Below, in pieces: positions 1-12,501 of a stretch of DNA of 64,000 nucleotides. The stretch is from Citrus sinensis (taxonomy: Eukaryota > Streptophyta > Magnoliopsida > Sapindales > Rutaceae). Below the pieces are notes generated by a model. The model saw only the letters and a program-made list of their open reading frames with translations. It was not told the origin of the DNA and did not search any database. How positions within the stretch are numbered: position 1 is the first letter of the stretch; each line of letters opens with the position of its first letter. The stretch spans positions 3,286,001 through 3,350,000 of the forward strand of contig NC_068558.1 of the NCBI RefSeq assembly GCF_022201045.2. The letters are read 5' to 3'. Made by a program: the position numbers and the translations under genes.

Positions 1-352
1 TAAATAAATGTTTTGTTGTCCATTTCAGAAAAATGTGAGGTCTAATTGAGTATTTGGACATGTTTTGGGTGTCGTTTCCAAAAATAAATGGGCTCTAAGC
101 TGGGCCTACAGGCCCATTAAGCTGAAACTAGGCCTAAATGTAAAACGTACTGGCGCGTGCGCGAAATTCGAGCGGATAATGTACCGAGCTGCAAGCACAG
201 CAGAAGCTTGAGGCATTCAAACAAGAATCAGAATCCGAGTCAGTGATGGAACAATTTCCATTTCCTCGTTCTGTTGTTGGTTTTGTCTTAGTCTGAAGAT
301 GTGGAGCATGTGAAATCAACAAACGACGCCGTTTCTTCACAAAGCATCATAT
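1..352 (+). promoter_or_regulatory. Upstream region of the PP2A B55 gene with site II elements
   Basis: Three TGGGCY-type site II elements lie close together: TGGGCT at 89-94, TGGGCC at 101-106 and the reverse form GGCCCA at 111-116. Such elements are known TCP-factor targets in promoters of growth-related and housekeeping plant genes. A short palindrome-like AACGACGCCGTT block lies near 320-332, just before the start codon. I see no convincing TATA box. The promoter role is inferred from position and motif density. Confidence 0.5.
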
Positions 353-3300
353 ATGATTTTTAACAGAGAAGAGGCTTCTGCTTCTCTAGAGTGGAAGTGC
401 TCTCAGGCCTTCGGCGAAAGAAATCCCGATGAAGAACTTCAAGACGGTCAGTGTTTTAACTTTATGTTTATGTTCTGACAATTGTTGTCGGTTTAGTTGA
501 GTTTTTGTTTTTGTTTTTGTTTTTTTTAGTTGATATTGTATCAGCAATTGAATTCGACAAGACCGGCGATTACCTTGCCGTCGGAGATCGCGGTGGCCGT
601 GTTATTCTTTTCGAAACAGTTGGTGGCAAAAATGTAACAGTTTCTCATTTGAATAGGATTTTTATTTCATTTTATCTGTTTTTTGTTTTTAAATTCACGG
701 CATTTGATTTTTAGACACCAAACCAGCACATTTCGAGAAGTGAGTTGGAGAAACGAATGGATTTTACCTCCGCAAGCCATCCTGAATATCGATACAAAAC
801 TGAATTTCAGAGTCATGAGCCTGAGGTGTGTTTTAATGTTTATTTATATCGCGAATATATTTGCATCTTCATGTGCTAATTTGAAAGGCGTATTCCATAG
901 AAAATTTAACTGCATAATACGCTGAAATGGCCACTGGTCCGTTTAAACTCTGCAGTTCCACTTTTCCATTTCTTATTGTTAAATTGGAGGGATCCACTGT
1001 AATTTATCTTTTTTTTTTTTTCAATCTTCATCTGGACGCATGTTGAGATCCTGATAGCATTTCTTTCTTTAGTTTGATTACTTGAAGAGCTTGGAAATTG
1101 AAGAGAAGATCAACAGAGTGAGATGGTGTGCGGCACCAAATGGATCAATGTTTATCCTTTCTACAAATGATAAGACAATTAAACTGTGGAAGGTATGACT
1201 TTTATGACGAACAATTATAACACTTCCACTTCACATACTTCATCCTATCATACTTTAGTGAACACCATTATAAATAGTATGAAGTTTGGACTTTTGCTGA
1301 GCAGATATAGAAGTCAATGCCAAAAGCCATTGATTGTATGAGCAGTAAGATTTGTTGGATTATTTAGTAGACATTTGAACGGTACAACGCATATTGTAAA
1401 TGGATTGGATGAGCAGCATAGGGCCCATTATCTAAGATAGGGACTGAAATCTAAGGATTTACCTGTTATAAAGGATATCACCAACAGTTTATTTTGTGTC
1501 CAGGTTAGGGATCAAAAGGTGAAGAAAATTAAGGAAATGGATCACTTTCCATTTGTATCTTCAGAAAACACCCTTTTAGCTGAGAAGAACTTCATGAATG
1601 AGCATAATCCACCATCTTTTGCTCATGGCTACCATCTGGAATGGACAGAGAACATGGCTACCAAGGTAGTTGTTTGTGAGTTATGGCAATAATTTTTAAA
1701 ATTCTTCAATATCGTTTTTGTCTTTATTTGCTATGCTTTGTGCAGTATATAACATTATTTTTCAAGTTCTTGTTTTTGCTAGATTGCTAATGTGGGAAAC
1801 TGTGTTCATGCAAGATGTCAAAAGGTGTATCCTCATGCACATGATTTCAATATCAACTCAATATCAAATAATAGGTAAAATTTGTGATTTGTTTCCTATA
1901 TTTCTTTTTTCCTAGCTTAAAATTCACCTTCCTCTCCTATCATTAAAATAATAATAATAATAATAAGATATGGCGGAAGAAACTACAGTAATAATAAGAT
2001 ATGACGGAAGATACAACACTCTTATTTGTATATGCAAATCCCTTTTTTATCCTTGATTTAGTCTTACTTTTCTCCAGAACTCTATAGCAACATGAAGTGA
2101 TTAACTATAAAGTTATGCAGATATATTGTCGCTCTAACGATAATCAGCTTCTTAAGCTGTGTACAGTGACTGTGAGACCTTTGTATCCGCGGATGACCTC
2201 AGAATAAACTTGTGGAACCTTGAGATCAGTGACCAATGTTTCAATATTGTTGACATGAAGCCATCAAACATGGATGATCTTACTGGTGATTACTTTTGTT
2301 AAATGTCTTCCATTTCTTTTGTTATTTTGCATCTTATTGCAATGATTGTCAAGGTGTTGAGAATGGGAGGGTCTTTATATTTTTGGAAGACAAGCAACAG
2401 AACTTGTTAAGATAGGGAGGGATGAAACATCTAAGCCATAGAATCAGAAAACTCTTAAACTCTCTGTTGATTTCCTAAGTTTTCATGCAGAGGTCATAAC
2501 TTCAGCTGAATTCCACCCTATTTATTGTAATCTGCTTGCATACAGCAGCTCAAGAGGTTTTGTTCGACTGGTTGACATGCGACAATCTGCATTATGTGAT
2601 CACAGTGCAAGAATGTGAGTCTTAGCCCTTGATCTGTCCATTCCCTGGTTTGTGTAGAGTTCATGATATTAAGTTAAGCTTGTCATCTTGGTTTACCATT
2701 CAATGGTGCACGGGGATGTACTGATAGTTGTCTTTATATTTCTCATCACACAGATTACGAGATGCAGCAGAATCCCACGGGTCAAAATCCTTTTTCACAG
2801 AGATTATTGCATCCATTTCTGATATAAAGTTTGCAAATGATGGGCAGCACCTCTTAAGTCGTGATTATATGAATCTAAAGGTCTTTAGATATGAGCCAGT
2901 CATGACTCTTTCATTTTAAATTCAAAAGTGATTCATCCAATTATTTTTCTGGTCAGAAGAATATTGTCTGTATGTGTATTTTAGCTTTCAGCCTCATGAT
3001 AGTTGATTGGTCATTTGTATTCAATTGTTAGTTTGTATTGCAAATGAACCTCTTGATGCTTTTCTAACTGATTTAGCTTTTAATATTTGTCTTAGTTGTG
3101 GGATATACGTATGGATTCTACGCCAGTTGCAACATTCAAGATTCATGAGCATCTACGCCCTAAGGTAAGAGTGCCCTTTCCTTCTGGGGAGAGAGTAAGG
3201 ATGGGATTTTAGGGGAATTCTTGTACTCTATATTCTGTCTTAGGTTCTTTCGGTTATTTTTTTTTATTTTTTATTAGAGGTTCTTTCGGTTATTACTTGA

Positions 3301-5122
3301 ACTGATTTGGTATCATGATTAAATTTTCTGTTTATTGGTATGTTGATTCACTTGTTTGACTTGATAGAGTAGGGAATTTACTTAAAACTTGACCTTAGCT
3401 CAGTGGAAAGAGCAGAGGATTGATACTTAGATTGTTGGTTCGATTCCAGCAGGTCGAATGGTTGAATTGTGGACAAAAATGTAGGCTTTGTACCTCTGAG
3501 TCATGGGTTATTAAAGCAGGGATAGTTAAGAGCTTGTTGCAGGAGTACTATAAACTGTTGGTCATTATAGATCCATATATAATCATGCTTCTTTTATGAT
3601 GAAATATTTTGATAAATGAAATGAATTTGAGTAGTATTGTATGCTACAGAAAGTATTCATGTGAGGGACCATGTGTTAATGTTTAGTAAATTCAGAGATT
3701 TTCACCATTCTACGTAGAATGAGTAACGTGTGTGGCTCCAACCCAATACCTGTGTGTATGTATGTGTATATGTCTTGAGTTTTCTAATCTAGCTGTCAGT
3801 TATGCCATTAATTAGTTGTATTAAAATTTCAATGAGTAATGTCGATAAGTTTCAATAAGTAATGGTAATTTCCTTGATTCCCCTTGTAAAATAGAAGTTT
3901 TAATAAGTCTTCATCAAACCTATGTCACCCTATTGTTGACAGCTTATCGGTGTTTGTGCAGCTGTGTGATTTATATAATAACGACTCTATATTTGATAAA
4001 TTTGAGTGCTCTGTCAGCGGGGATGGACTCCATTTTGCAACCGGATCCTATAGGTTTGTCCTTTTGACTCAAATGGTTCTTCCACATTTAGATATCATAA
4101 ATATTTCAATCCTAATTGCACAATCTCATTTTGACTTAGCAATCTTTTACGTATCTTCTCCCATGGTGTTGGAAGTGCAGGAGGGATAACAGTTGAAGCT
4201 GGCAAAAATGAAAACAGGTTAGGGTTTGTTTTATTCATGGTATCTGTTTCCCGCTATTTATTAGTTTGACCATTTGCAGATCTGTGGGTATCTTTCTCCT
4301 AGTTATATGTGTCAAGACTTGAAAATATGAAGGGGCGAATAGATAGATGTTTACAAGTGCTTGAAGTAATTTACTTCCTAGAGGATTTATGGTCATCTTC
4401 TTTTTTCTCTTTATTATTTCCCTTCATTGCAAGATTGTATACTTTCCTGGAGAAAACACATTTTCTCATTTGTTAGGACTGTGTCAAGAGGATTTCACTG
4501 CTTGAGTGGTTTTCTCAAAAGCACTCCTGTAGAATGGATTGTTTGTAGTCCTGATTTATGCTGATTACATACAATATCCCAGTCAACCTTTTGTCATTTC
4601 ACTTGCATTAAAGGATCATCAACCAAAGGATCATCTCCTTTTAACCTGATGTTGACTATGATATGGATAAAATTTTTGAAAATAACTTGTCAGTTGATGA
4701 TGGCAACACTGTTATTATGTCATGCTTGATGCCGTAATCCATCTCGTCAACTACACTGAGTTTTACTTTTCTTTGTGAAATTAAACAGGAAGCCAATTCT
4801 TCAAGCTGCTCCCAGGGCCAGAAGATCTTCTTTAAGTAACCTGACACGTGGGCTTTATCGACAAGGTTAGAGTTCTTAATTTCCTAATCTCCGTCTTCTG
4901 ACCTTTGCCTTTTTAATGTTTCATGTGTTTCCTACTGCTCTAATATATATATATATATTTCCTGTTTGTCTTTCTCATTATGTAGCGCATGAAAATTCAA
5001 GCTCAGGTCATCATGAACTTTCCTATAACTTGAGCTCCAAGCTGCTGCATTTAGCATGGCATCCTACAACAAATTTGATTGCTTGTGCTAATGGAAATAG
5101 TTTGTTCTTCCATTATGCATAG
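353..5122 (+). CDS. Serine/threonine protein phosphatase 2A, 55 kDa regulatory subunit B (B55, WD40)
   Basis: B55 subunits are seven-bladed WD40 propellers that bind the PP2A A/C core and select substrates in cytosol and nucleus. I place 14 exons: 353-446, 530-633, 715-825, 1073-1192, 1504-1665, 1783-1874, 2167-2285, 2491-2614, 2754-2880, 3096-3164, 3962-4053, 4140-4217, 4789-4865, 4986-5122. They join into a 501-residue protein, the usual length for plant B55. Family signatures are visible: [13 protein letters not shown] at the N terminus, [33 protein letters not shown]-like [38 protein letters not shown] and a C-terminal [11 protein letters not shown]. Exon 12 uses the acceptor before 4140; a later AG would put a stop in frame. 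All introns are GT-AG. The Arabidopsis relatives are ATB alpha and beta; which one is orthologous cannot be told here. Confidence 0.95.
3389..3457 (+). other. tRNA-like sequence in intron 10 of the B55 gene
   Basis: A 69-nt stretch folds partly like a tRNA. A 7-bp acceptor stem can form (TTGACCT with AGGTCGA, one G-U). The D arm is GCTC/GAGC, and the T arm is GTTGG/CCAGC around TTCGATT. A-box (TAGCTCAGTGG) and B-box (GGTTCGATTCC) promoters are recognisable. The anticodon stem does not pair and the variable region is only two bases, so this is not a normal tRNA gene. It may be a decayed tRNA copy or the head of a tRNA-derived SINE. Confidence 0.45.
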
Positions 5123-6415
5123 TTGTCTGTATATTCGCACTTATACAGACTTGAAAGAGCGTAGTTCAGAACTCAGGCCCTATTTTGTCAGGAGTCAAAT
5201 TGAAAAGCAAAATACATGCACTCTCTCTCTCGCTCTCTCTCAATATTTGCCTAATCATCTTGTAGAAAATGACGACAATTAAAGAGCAAACCAAAAATAA
5301 GTCTGATTATAATAAAGAAAAACATAATTTTTTTTCTTCTACCAATCGTTTAGGGCCCTCAAACTTTTACATAATTCTGCTACAGTCCACCGAATCACTT
5401 CTACACATGAATTTCTTTTTTTAATTTGTTTATTTTTTTGTTGGGAGGGCAAATTCAATGCCTTAAAAATAATGGGGTTTAATTGTGCTATATACTAGTT
5501 TGATTCTGAATATAAAAGCTGAAATAAGGAAGCGAATTATCTTGTGTTATTTATTTGATCATCATAAACAATACCAACAATATTTTTTTATGATTTTTTG
5601 TGATAATCTAATTCAATCATGCGAATCGAAAAATTCGATTCAAAATTTGAATCGTTTCATTGATTTGAAAAATGAGTGAATGGAATTTGATTGAAATTTT
5701 TGTGAATCACTTTTAGTCGACCGGTTCGCAAATTTGCATAAACCACTCCACTAAATTGACACTACTCATACTTAGTACACCATATAAGAAAAATGGTGAA
5801 AATAATTGAAAATAAAACATTATAATTTGAGGAAAATTTCTAAAATTAAAAAAATTTAAAACCCAACAATAATAACATATCTTATTGGATTGTATAATAA
5901 GCAATGTACCTCCTATCAGTTAAAGAAAGAGTTAGGGTTTAAAGAAATAAATACGTAATTGTATTTGTGTAAGAAGTTATGAGAGATTTTGAGAGAATTT
6001 CGGCCGTAAGAAGAGATTTGGGTGAAAAAATATGAAGAATACGGTGAAATTAAGTGAATTTGATGTATTCATTAAGGGCATTTAAGATTTTACCCATATT
6101 TATTAGGGTATTCATAAAAATAAAAAAGGGAGGGGGTATTTAAATAATTTTGTAACTATTAAAGAGTATTTATTTACAAAGCCCGGGAGGGGATCGTGTG
6201 TTGAAGAGAGTTTCTTTTTTCTTTTTTCCTTACTCTAATCATGCATAAACACACATTGCACTTGAGCTTAGATAATGCGTATTTTGAGGTATTACAACAA
6301 TAGAACGATGTAGTGTAATAAAAGATAATTTTTAACCCAAATACAATATTGTATTAGCTTAATACTATGCAGAGTTCTTATGGTGTGTTATGTGGTGTGC
6401 TAAATATATCTTATG
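5123..6415. other. Intergenic, AT-rich, no gene seen
   Basis: This is downstream of the B55 stop and presumably starts with its 3' UTR. It is AT-rich with a CT-rich microsatellite at about 5219-5241 and several poly-T runs. Around 5620-5700 there are repeated GAATCGATT-like and GATTGAAATT-like words that suggest an old element. No reading frame resembles a known protein. Confidence 0.6.
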
Positions 6416-7935
6416 GGTGCGTTTGACACATTGTATTGTATTATATTATATTACACTATTTTAATATAGGTGTATTATATTATATTATATTGCATTAGTA
6501 TTGTACTATAACAATATTATAAAATGTTTATTACTACATTGTATTATATTAATTTTAACTCTATATTTAGTGCTGCACTTTATTGTATTATTTTTTTGTA
6601 ATTATTTTAAATTATAAATTTAGAAAACAATATTAATTAATGCTTAGAAAACTACTAAATATAGAAATTTTAAATTTTAAAGCTTTTACATCATTTTTTT
6701 AGTATAAATAAAACATTATATTTTAAAATTAACAAATTCTAAAATTTTAAGGCAATCTCTATCTTACATGCATGTAAGATACATTCCCCTCACATGAATA
6801 GTATATATATGAGACCCACACACTATTAATGTGAGAGAAATATATCTTACATGCACGTAAGATAGATGGACCCTAAATTTTAGACCCCATACCACTTATT
6901 TTTTTAGCGTTTCCCAAATATATCACAAACTTCCCAAATACATCACAGACGAAAGCCATTCATTCACTAATTCATTGGGAGATTTTTTTTTTAAAGCAAA
7001 ACTATAACGTTCCACAAATTATGTCAACCATTTGTCTTGAATTTGACCCTCAGGAAATTTTTTTTTTTTTAAAGAAAAAGGAAAAGCCTTATTGTTTTGG
7101 AATCTAAAACGCAATATCTGCATCATTATGTAGAATTGTAGATACAGAGTCATCGTGGGTGGTAGCTTTGCAGGGCCACTAATCGAGCACAAAAAAATAC
7201 AAAAACGCCATCATCGCCTGCAACCCACGATGGCTCATCTTCATGACAATCCTAAAGAGCTTGAACGATAATTTCGCAACAACTTTCCCTTCGAGATGTT
7301 GAACATGATGAACAGAATGAGGGTGATAACGACGTCAGATTTGAACATAAACAAGGACAAATCGTGATTGGATTGTTTGAGGCTGGTCTTGACGCGATCG
7401 ATCTTTTTGATCTTGGACTTTTTGGTGGAGAATTTAGCTGGGTTTTCGATTTTCATGGTCTTGAGTTTCTTGGAGGCTTTGTTGATGGAGGATTCAAGGG
7501 ATTTATAAGAGTTGGTTCGGTAAATGAGAAGTCATGGAAATTGATTTGCAAATAACGGCTGTGGAAAATGGGTTTAATTAGAGGAAAAGGATCTTTCCTG
7601 ATTTGATCTCATGAGACTTTTTAAAGATTTTTTATCACGTATTTTTTAATAATAATATACAGATAATATTTAATTTTTTATTTATTAATTATTAATCAAT
7701 AATTAAATTTTTTATTCAGCATATGATTAAATTAAGAAAAAATTCTAATTCTTAATTACAAACTCATGTAAACTCGACTCCCACACATGTTTAAATTATG
7801 CGAGTTTGACCGCATAATCTAAATATTTGACCACATTACAATATTTTCCATGATAATTGTCAAACATAGTATTTTTACACACTAATACTATGAGGGGTCC
7901 TTAATACCTCTTAATGAGGAACACCAAACATGCCC
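6416..7935. mobile_element. Possible PIF/Harbinger-like non-autonomous element
   Basis: The left end reads GGGTGCGTTTGACACA and the reverse complement of the right end reads GGGCATGTTTGGTGTT. This is the GGG..GTTTGG style of terminal repeat common in plant Harbinger elements. Similarity is limited to the terminal dozen or so bases, and no clear 3-bp target duplication is visible. The interior is AT-rich and encodes nothing recognisable. It contains a separate foldback MITE. The boundaries are tentative. Confidence 0.3.
6757..6867. mobile_element. Foldback MITE with two palindromic ends
   Basis: A perfect 20-bp palindrome (6761-6780, ATCTTACATGCATGTAAGAT) and a nearly identical copy at 6844-6863 (one base changed at the centre) form the arms. 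Inside them CTCACATGAATAGT and ACTATTAATGTGAG also pair, so nearly the whole segment can fold into one long hairpin. This architecture is typical of small foldback MITEs. I did not find a clean target duplication. Family assignment is not possible from sequence alone. Confidence 0.55.
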
Positions 7936-8710
7936 TATATGTATAATACTACACTTATCAAATAGTATAGTTTTATTAAGAAAAAGAGAATCATAGTATC
8001 ATAATATTTTCATTAAGTATTAATGTGATATTCATTAATAACAATAGTCGTTAAAGGGTGGAAAAATTGCTAAGGATTGGCTAGGCTCTATGTATATGAA
8101 CCTAATCTATGCTTCTAATATGAAAGCATGATGATTAGTGAGTACTTATTTTTATTTTATTTTTTTGTTTTCTTGAGGCCAGTGAGTTAATTTTACTTTC
8201 CTTTTCAAACTTCTTTTTTCTTGATATTTTCTTAAAATATGTTTTACTGAGAATGTTTTACATATGACAATTCGTGATAATGCATTTGGAATATATGAGA
8301 CGGAGTTTATGCAATCTCCAATTCATATAAAATTTTGCAAAATAAAGTATGTATAATTAGATTTATTCGAATAAACCATTAAATTTGTATTACTTATCCT
8401 TGTTTAGTCTAAATTAGAAGAGCTGATTTCTTCAATTACTATCATGCTAAAAAATAATATTAGGGATCCTAACTATAGAGTCTCCACATATATAGCAGTT
8501 GATGTAGCATTTATCTATTGAATTATAGAACATTAATGGGGCTTATTTAGAATCTTCTGAGTTGAGTTATGACTCACTCATCTATAAGATAATAAATTTA
8601 ATAATCAATTAATTTTTTTTTATTATTGAATAGATGAACATTACGTAAATGAAGATATAAATTAAAAGATTATGATATTTTAATTTAAATTTTAACAAAA
8701 AAATTAAGGA
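7936..8710. other. Intergenic AT-rich spacer, no gene seen
   Basis: AT-rich sequence without a protein-like frame, RNA gene or clear terminal repeat. It separates the possible Harbinger-like element from the Mutator-like element. Confidence 0.6.
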
Positions 8711-9332
8711 GAAATTTATCCATTTGACCACTTTCCAAACTTTTAATAAAAAAAATATCATACTTTAACTTTTCTTATAATATCAACTATTTACAAACCT
8801 TTTGTAACAAAATACCCCTCAAACTAAGCAAACAAAATATTTTCCAAAACCTATTCTTTCACCCAACAAAATCTTTTATCGCCCCAACTACTGCTATGTT
8901 GAGTTCTTTCACACATTTCTTGAATTCCAGCAAGTTCCTTCATTTCTGGCGGTGATTTCATGTGAGTTATTGTTTCAATTTTCAACAACCTTTAGCTTAG
9001 GTATTGTTCTATTGTCTCAGTTTTTCTCATTAATTTAGATTAAATTTTGTTTAAATTGCTTGGTTGATTGATCGTTGATGATAGTTAAACATAAAAATAT
9101 ATATTGAGCATGAAAATATTAGAATTTTCTTAAGATTAGGATTTTTAATAAATGGCCAAGTGCTTGTTTAAATGCCTTTAAGAAATTATTGATTTAAATT
9201 TAATGTTAGTTTGAGATTAAAGAGAAGGTTGGTATACCGACCAATTAAGAACGTAGGTAGTTACTTGTGTTGCCAAAAATTTGGCCATGCCAAGCTTAGG
9301 CAACTCAAGTGTCTTGCCCTCGTCGCCTAGCC

Positions 9333-9590
9333 AAATGCCTATTTATGGCATGAGTTGTTGGTTGGGCAACGTAGGCATTCACCCAACAAAATGCTTAAGC
9401 ATTGCATGGGCTATTGGCTGGACAACACAATTGACATGCCTGCGTTACTTAGTAAAATGTCCAAGTATTGCAAGGGCTGCTAGTTGGGTAATGCGGTCAA
9501 CACACCCACGTTGCCCTAGCAAAATGCCCAAGTAGTACAAGGGGCACTGGATGGGCAATACGGACAACATGCCTATGTTAGCCAATCGAT
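9333..9590. repeat. Degenerate 67-bp tandem array inside the MULE
   Basis: Units begin with AAATGC/AAATGT at 9333, 9388, 9455 and 9522. The spacing is 55, 67 and 67 bases. Each unit carries a recognisable order of words: AAGTATTGCA, GGGCTGCT, TTGGGCAA and CAACATGCCT. The array is GC-richer than its surroundings. Its open frames are a by-product of the repeat and do not look like protein. Confidence 0.7.
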
Positions 9591-9722
9591 ATCTAGGAGA
9601 CAACATTCTTTCACCCAACTAAAGTTTTTTAAATTTTTAATTTTTTTTTTTGGAAAATTTGTGCTAATGTTGTCCTAATTTATATTTTAGATATACTCAA
9701 CGAGAAGATTCATCCCTAGTCA

Positions 9723-10070
9723 TTGAAGACACCAATCAAGAATTACTTCCTAGATTGTCTCATGAATTTAATAAGATTTAATTTTGTAACTGTACATATA
9801 CAAACCAAGTTAACTAATACTCAATTTGAATTGTTCAAAAAGTCAATTTTCGGTCATTTTCTAGCCATAGGGGGTCCTGGATTTAGTGATAATCTTGTAC
9901 ACTATTTATTGATCAAACCAGTTGTGACAACAAGTTGATAATGATAAGTATCAAATGCAATTTAGAATTGGTAATGAGATGTTACAATTCTCAATTTGAG
10001 AATAGCCCATTGTGACATGATTGAAATGTGGTAACGTGAAAAATATGAAAAAAAAAAAACTTTGGTTGGT
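9723..10070 (+). pseudogene. Decayed DUF1985-type gene of a Ulp1-carrying MULE
   Basis: The translation contains FELFKKSIFGHFLA and FSDNLVHYLLIKPV, then after a stop MQFRIGNEMLQFSI and LKCGN. In order, this matches the pattern I know for plant DUF1985 proteins, which are usually encoded with a Ulp1-like C48 peptidase in Mutator-like elements (KI-MULE or Kaonashi type). Several in-frame stops interrupt it and no peptidase part was found downstream. It is best read as a dead gene carried by the surrounding element. The family call rests on remembered motif order. Confidence 0.55.
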
Positions 10071-12501
10071 GAATACGTGATCAATATTTTGGTGGACCAC
10101 GATACTTTAAGCTTAATTAGATAGCAGGTTTGATGATTTTGATTTCATTAACTTTTGTGTTGACAATATTATTATCGATAGGAACATTATATGAATGGAA
10201 TAAAGAGTAGTGAAGTTTAAATTGATGGCATCAATGAGGTTCTATTGAAACTTTAAGAGTTGTCATCACATAAATAGGAGTGCACCCATAGTTATTTGGG
10301 AAAGAGTTCATACACATCTAATATGTCTATAAAAGTCAATCAATGGGTTGTGTTGGATGAATTGATTTCACATGTGTCTTCACCGTGAAGGAATATTCAT
10401 CCAGGCTTTTATTCAGAATTCTATACAACCTTGTAATAAATTGTTCAAACATTGCATCCTTCTAGAAACAAAATATGATAACTTTTATATTCTCGTACTC
10501 TATATGACCATCCTTCAAAGTTCCCATGCTCTATCAAAATACATCTTAAGCACAATCGGCTCCATGAACCTGGTACAAAAAAAATAATACTCTTTAAATA
10601 ATATTATATTAATTAAATAATTAATTATGAACTAACTCAAGTGATTCGAGAGACAACACCTATCGCCCAAATTACATGACATTGTATGTTTGGTGTTGTG
10701 CAAATTTTATTGAACTCATAAGTGCATGGATCTATTGTAAAATAGATTAACGGTGATGAGTGTCGATCCCACGAGGAGGTGAATTTTTATTGCTTGTAGA
10801 GTTAATTTTCTAATTGGGTGATTGGATTTGTGGTGAAAGTGATTTACACTATCTTAAAATTTAAATTAGAATGGTAGGAATAAATTAAAGTGAATTATTA
10901 GAATGAAGTGTTTGGGTCTCTAGATCTGTACTCAACATGCACAATGAGTTTAATATTCATTATTAATGCCAATTAAATCATGAGGAGTGTTTCCACTCCT
11001 CAGGAACCTTACTCAAATAAATATGGTGCTAAGTGCTTATTGTGCCAAATAGTAATAATCTTGCACTAGGGAGACGGTTATACCAATGCAATATCTAGAC
11101 AAGATTATTATTATATGTCAACGAAAAGTCAAAACATCCACATAAATAAGAGGGGAAGAGAAAATAAATTTACCAAATTAAGTTCATCGAACATGTTGAG
11201 ACTTCGCCTTCAACCCAAGTTTGAAAGAAAATTAGTTACTTATAATTGAACTACGGGTAAAATGAAAATTTATTAAAATACGTAAAAAAATACAATAAAG
11301 AGAATGAAATACAGAAAATAGAGCTTAAAAATGAATTCAGGGGTCCCAAATTAGGGGGAGCCCCCTATTTATAGATACAATGAGTAAATCATAACCATCG
11401 AATTAAAATAATTTGGACGCTCAGGATTACGATACGTGGCAAGTTCTGATTGGATAGAACACATCATCAAGGCTGTCATTCAGTGTATATACATGTACCG
11501 TACTCATATTTTTCGGTTCACTAACATACTGCCACGTAACCGGTCAACGCCACATCAACATTTTAGTCCAATAGGATCGTGACACATCATCGGTCAACGT
11601 CATATAAGCAGTTAATGTCACATCATTCGTCCAATAGAATATTGCCACGTCATTGGCCAATGCCACGTCATCGCGCCGTATATGTGAACATTATTGTGAA
11701 CAATATCGTACATGTGAACAATGTCGTTTATCCTTTTATACTCCTCCTAAGGTTTTCGACTATCAAGAGTTCAAAATTGCTATCTGATCTCTCGTTCATT
11801 GTGAAATGACTATGATGCCCCTAAAATATATAAAATACTTAATTTTAATAAAACACACATAATTAAATCACAAATGACTTAAATACATAAAATTAAAGAT
11901 GTTAGTGAGACTTGGAGTGTAAAATGACGATTTTTTCCTTTATAAATATACATTTTCTAGCATTGAACATTTGGCGACGCTAGCACCAATCACCCAACAT
12001 GCAATATCCTATCACCCGAGTGACAACTACTTGTTGCCTATATTATAAGTTTCATCTTCAACAGAGTTAAACACCCATTTTTGCAAGATTTTAAAGAAAT
12101 TTTACTAATTTATAAATCTATAAACTCGCATTACCTATTTAATAATCCACAAGAAAAAAAGAAAGTTGAAGAATTACTAACCTTAATTTCTTGTTACTCT
12201 TTAAATTATTACTTGATTTGTCTTCAATGCTTCGATAAATATTTATAGTTCGATGAATATAGGTTGAGTGATACTTGGTTAAACAATTCTATTTGACAAA
12301 CGTGAGATAAATGAAATTGGAGGCGTTTTGTTGGTGTGTGAAGATAGGGTTTTGTTGTTGCTTGAGGAGTTGGGGATTTGTTTGTTTAATTTTAAGGACA
12401 GTGTAGTTTATAAGGCTTGTAAATGGTTAATATTGTAAGAAAAATTGAAGTGTGGTCTTTTTTATATTAAAACTTAAAAATTGGACAAATGGATAAATTT
12501 C

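Larger units (their letters stand above)
8711..12501. mobile_element. Mutator-like element (MULE) with about 100-bp terminal inverted repeats, decayed
   Basis: The left end (GAAATTTATCCATTTGACCA...) and the reverse complement of the right end (GAAATTTATCCATTTGTCCA...) stay alignable for about 100 bases, including matching CTTATAATAT/CTTACAATAT and CAACTATTTACAA/TAACCATTTACAA blocks. Long terminal inverted repeats of this size are typical of MULEs. Inside are a 67-bp tandem array, a decayed DUF1985-type gene, and a region of repeated CCACGTCAT/GTCAACG words at about 11530-11680. No transposase was recognised, so it is probably non-autonomous or eroded. The part from about 10690 to 11820 looks different in texture and may be a nested insertion. 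A 9-11 bp target duplication is not obvious. Confidence 0.6.

Noticed and set aside
7241-7555. Overlapping frames on both strands around 7.2-7.6 kb that could be a small gene
   Set aside because: Neither strand shows a recognisable domain or splice partners, and the segment lies inside a probable transposon. It could be a captured gene scrap but cannot be supported.
9281-9535. 84-residue plus-strand protein with repeated motifs
   Set aside because: The repeats come from the 67-bp DNA tandem array; the periodicity is not a multiple of three, so the protein repeats do not stay in frame.
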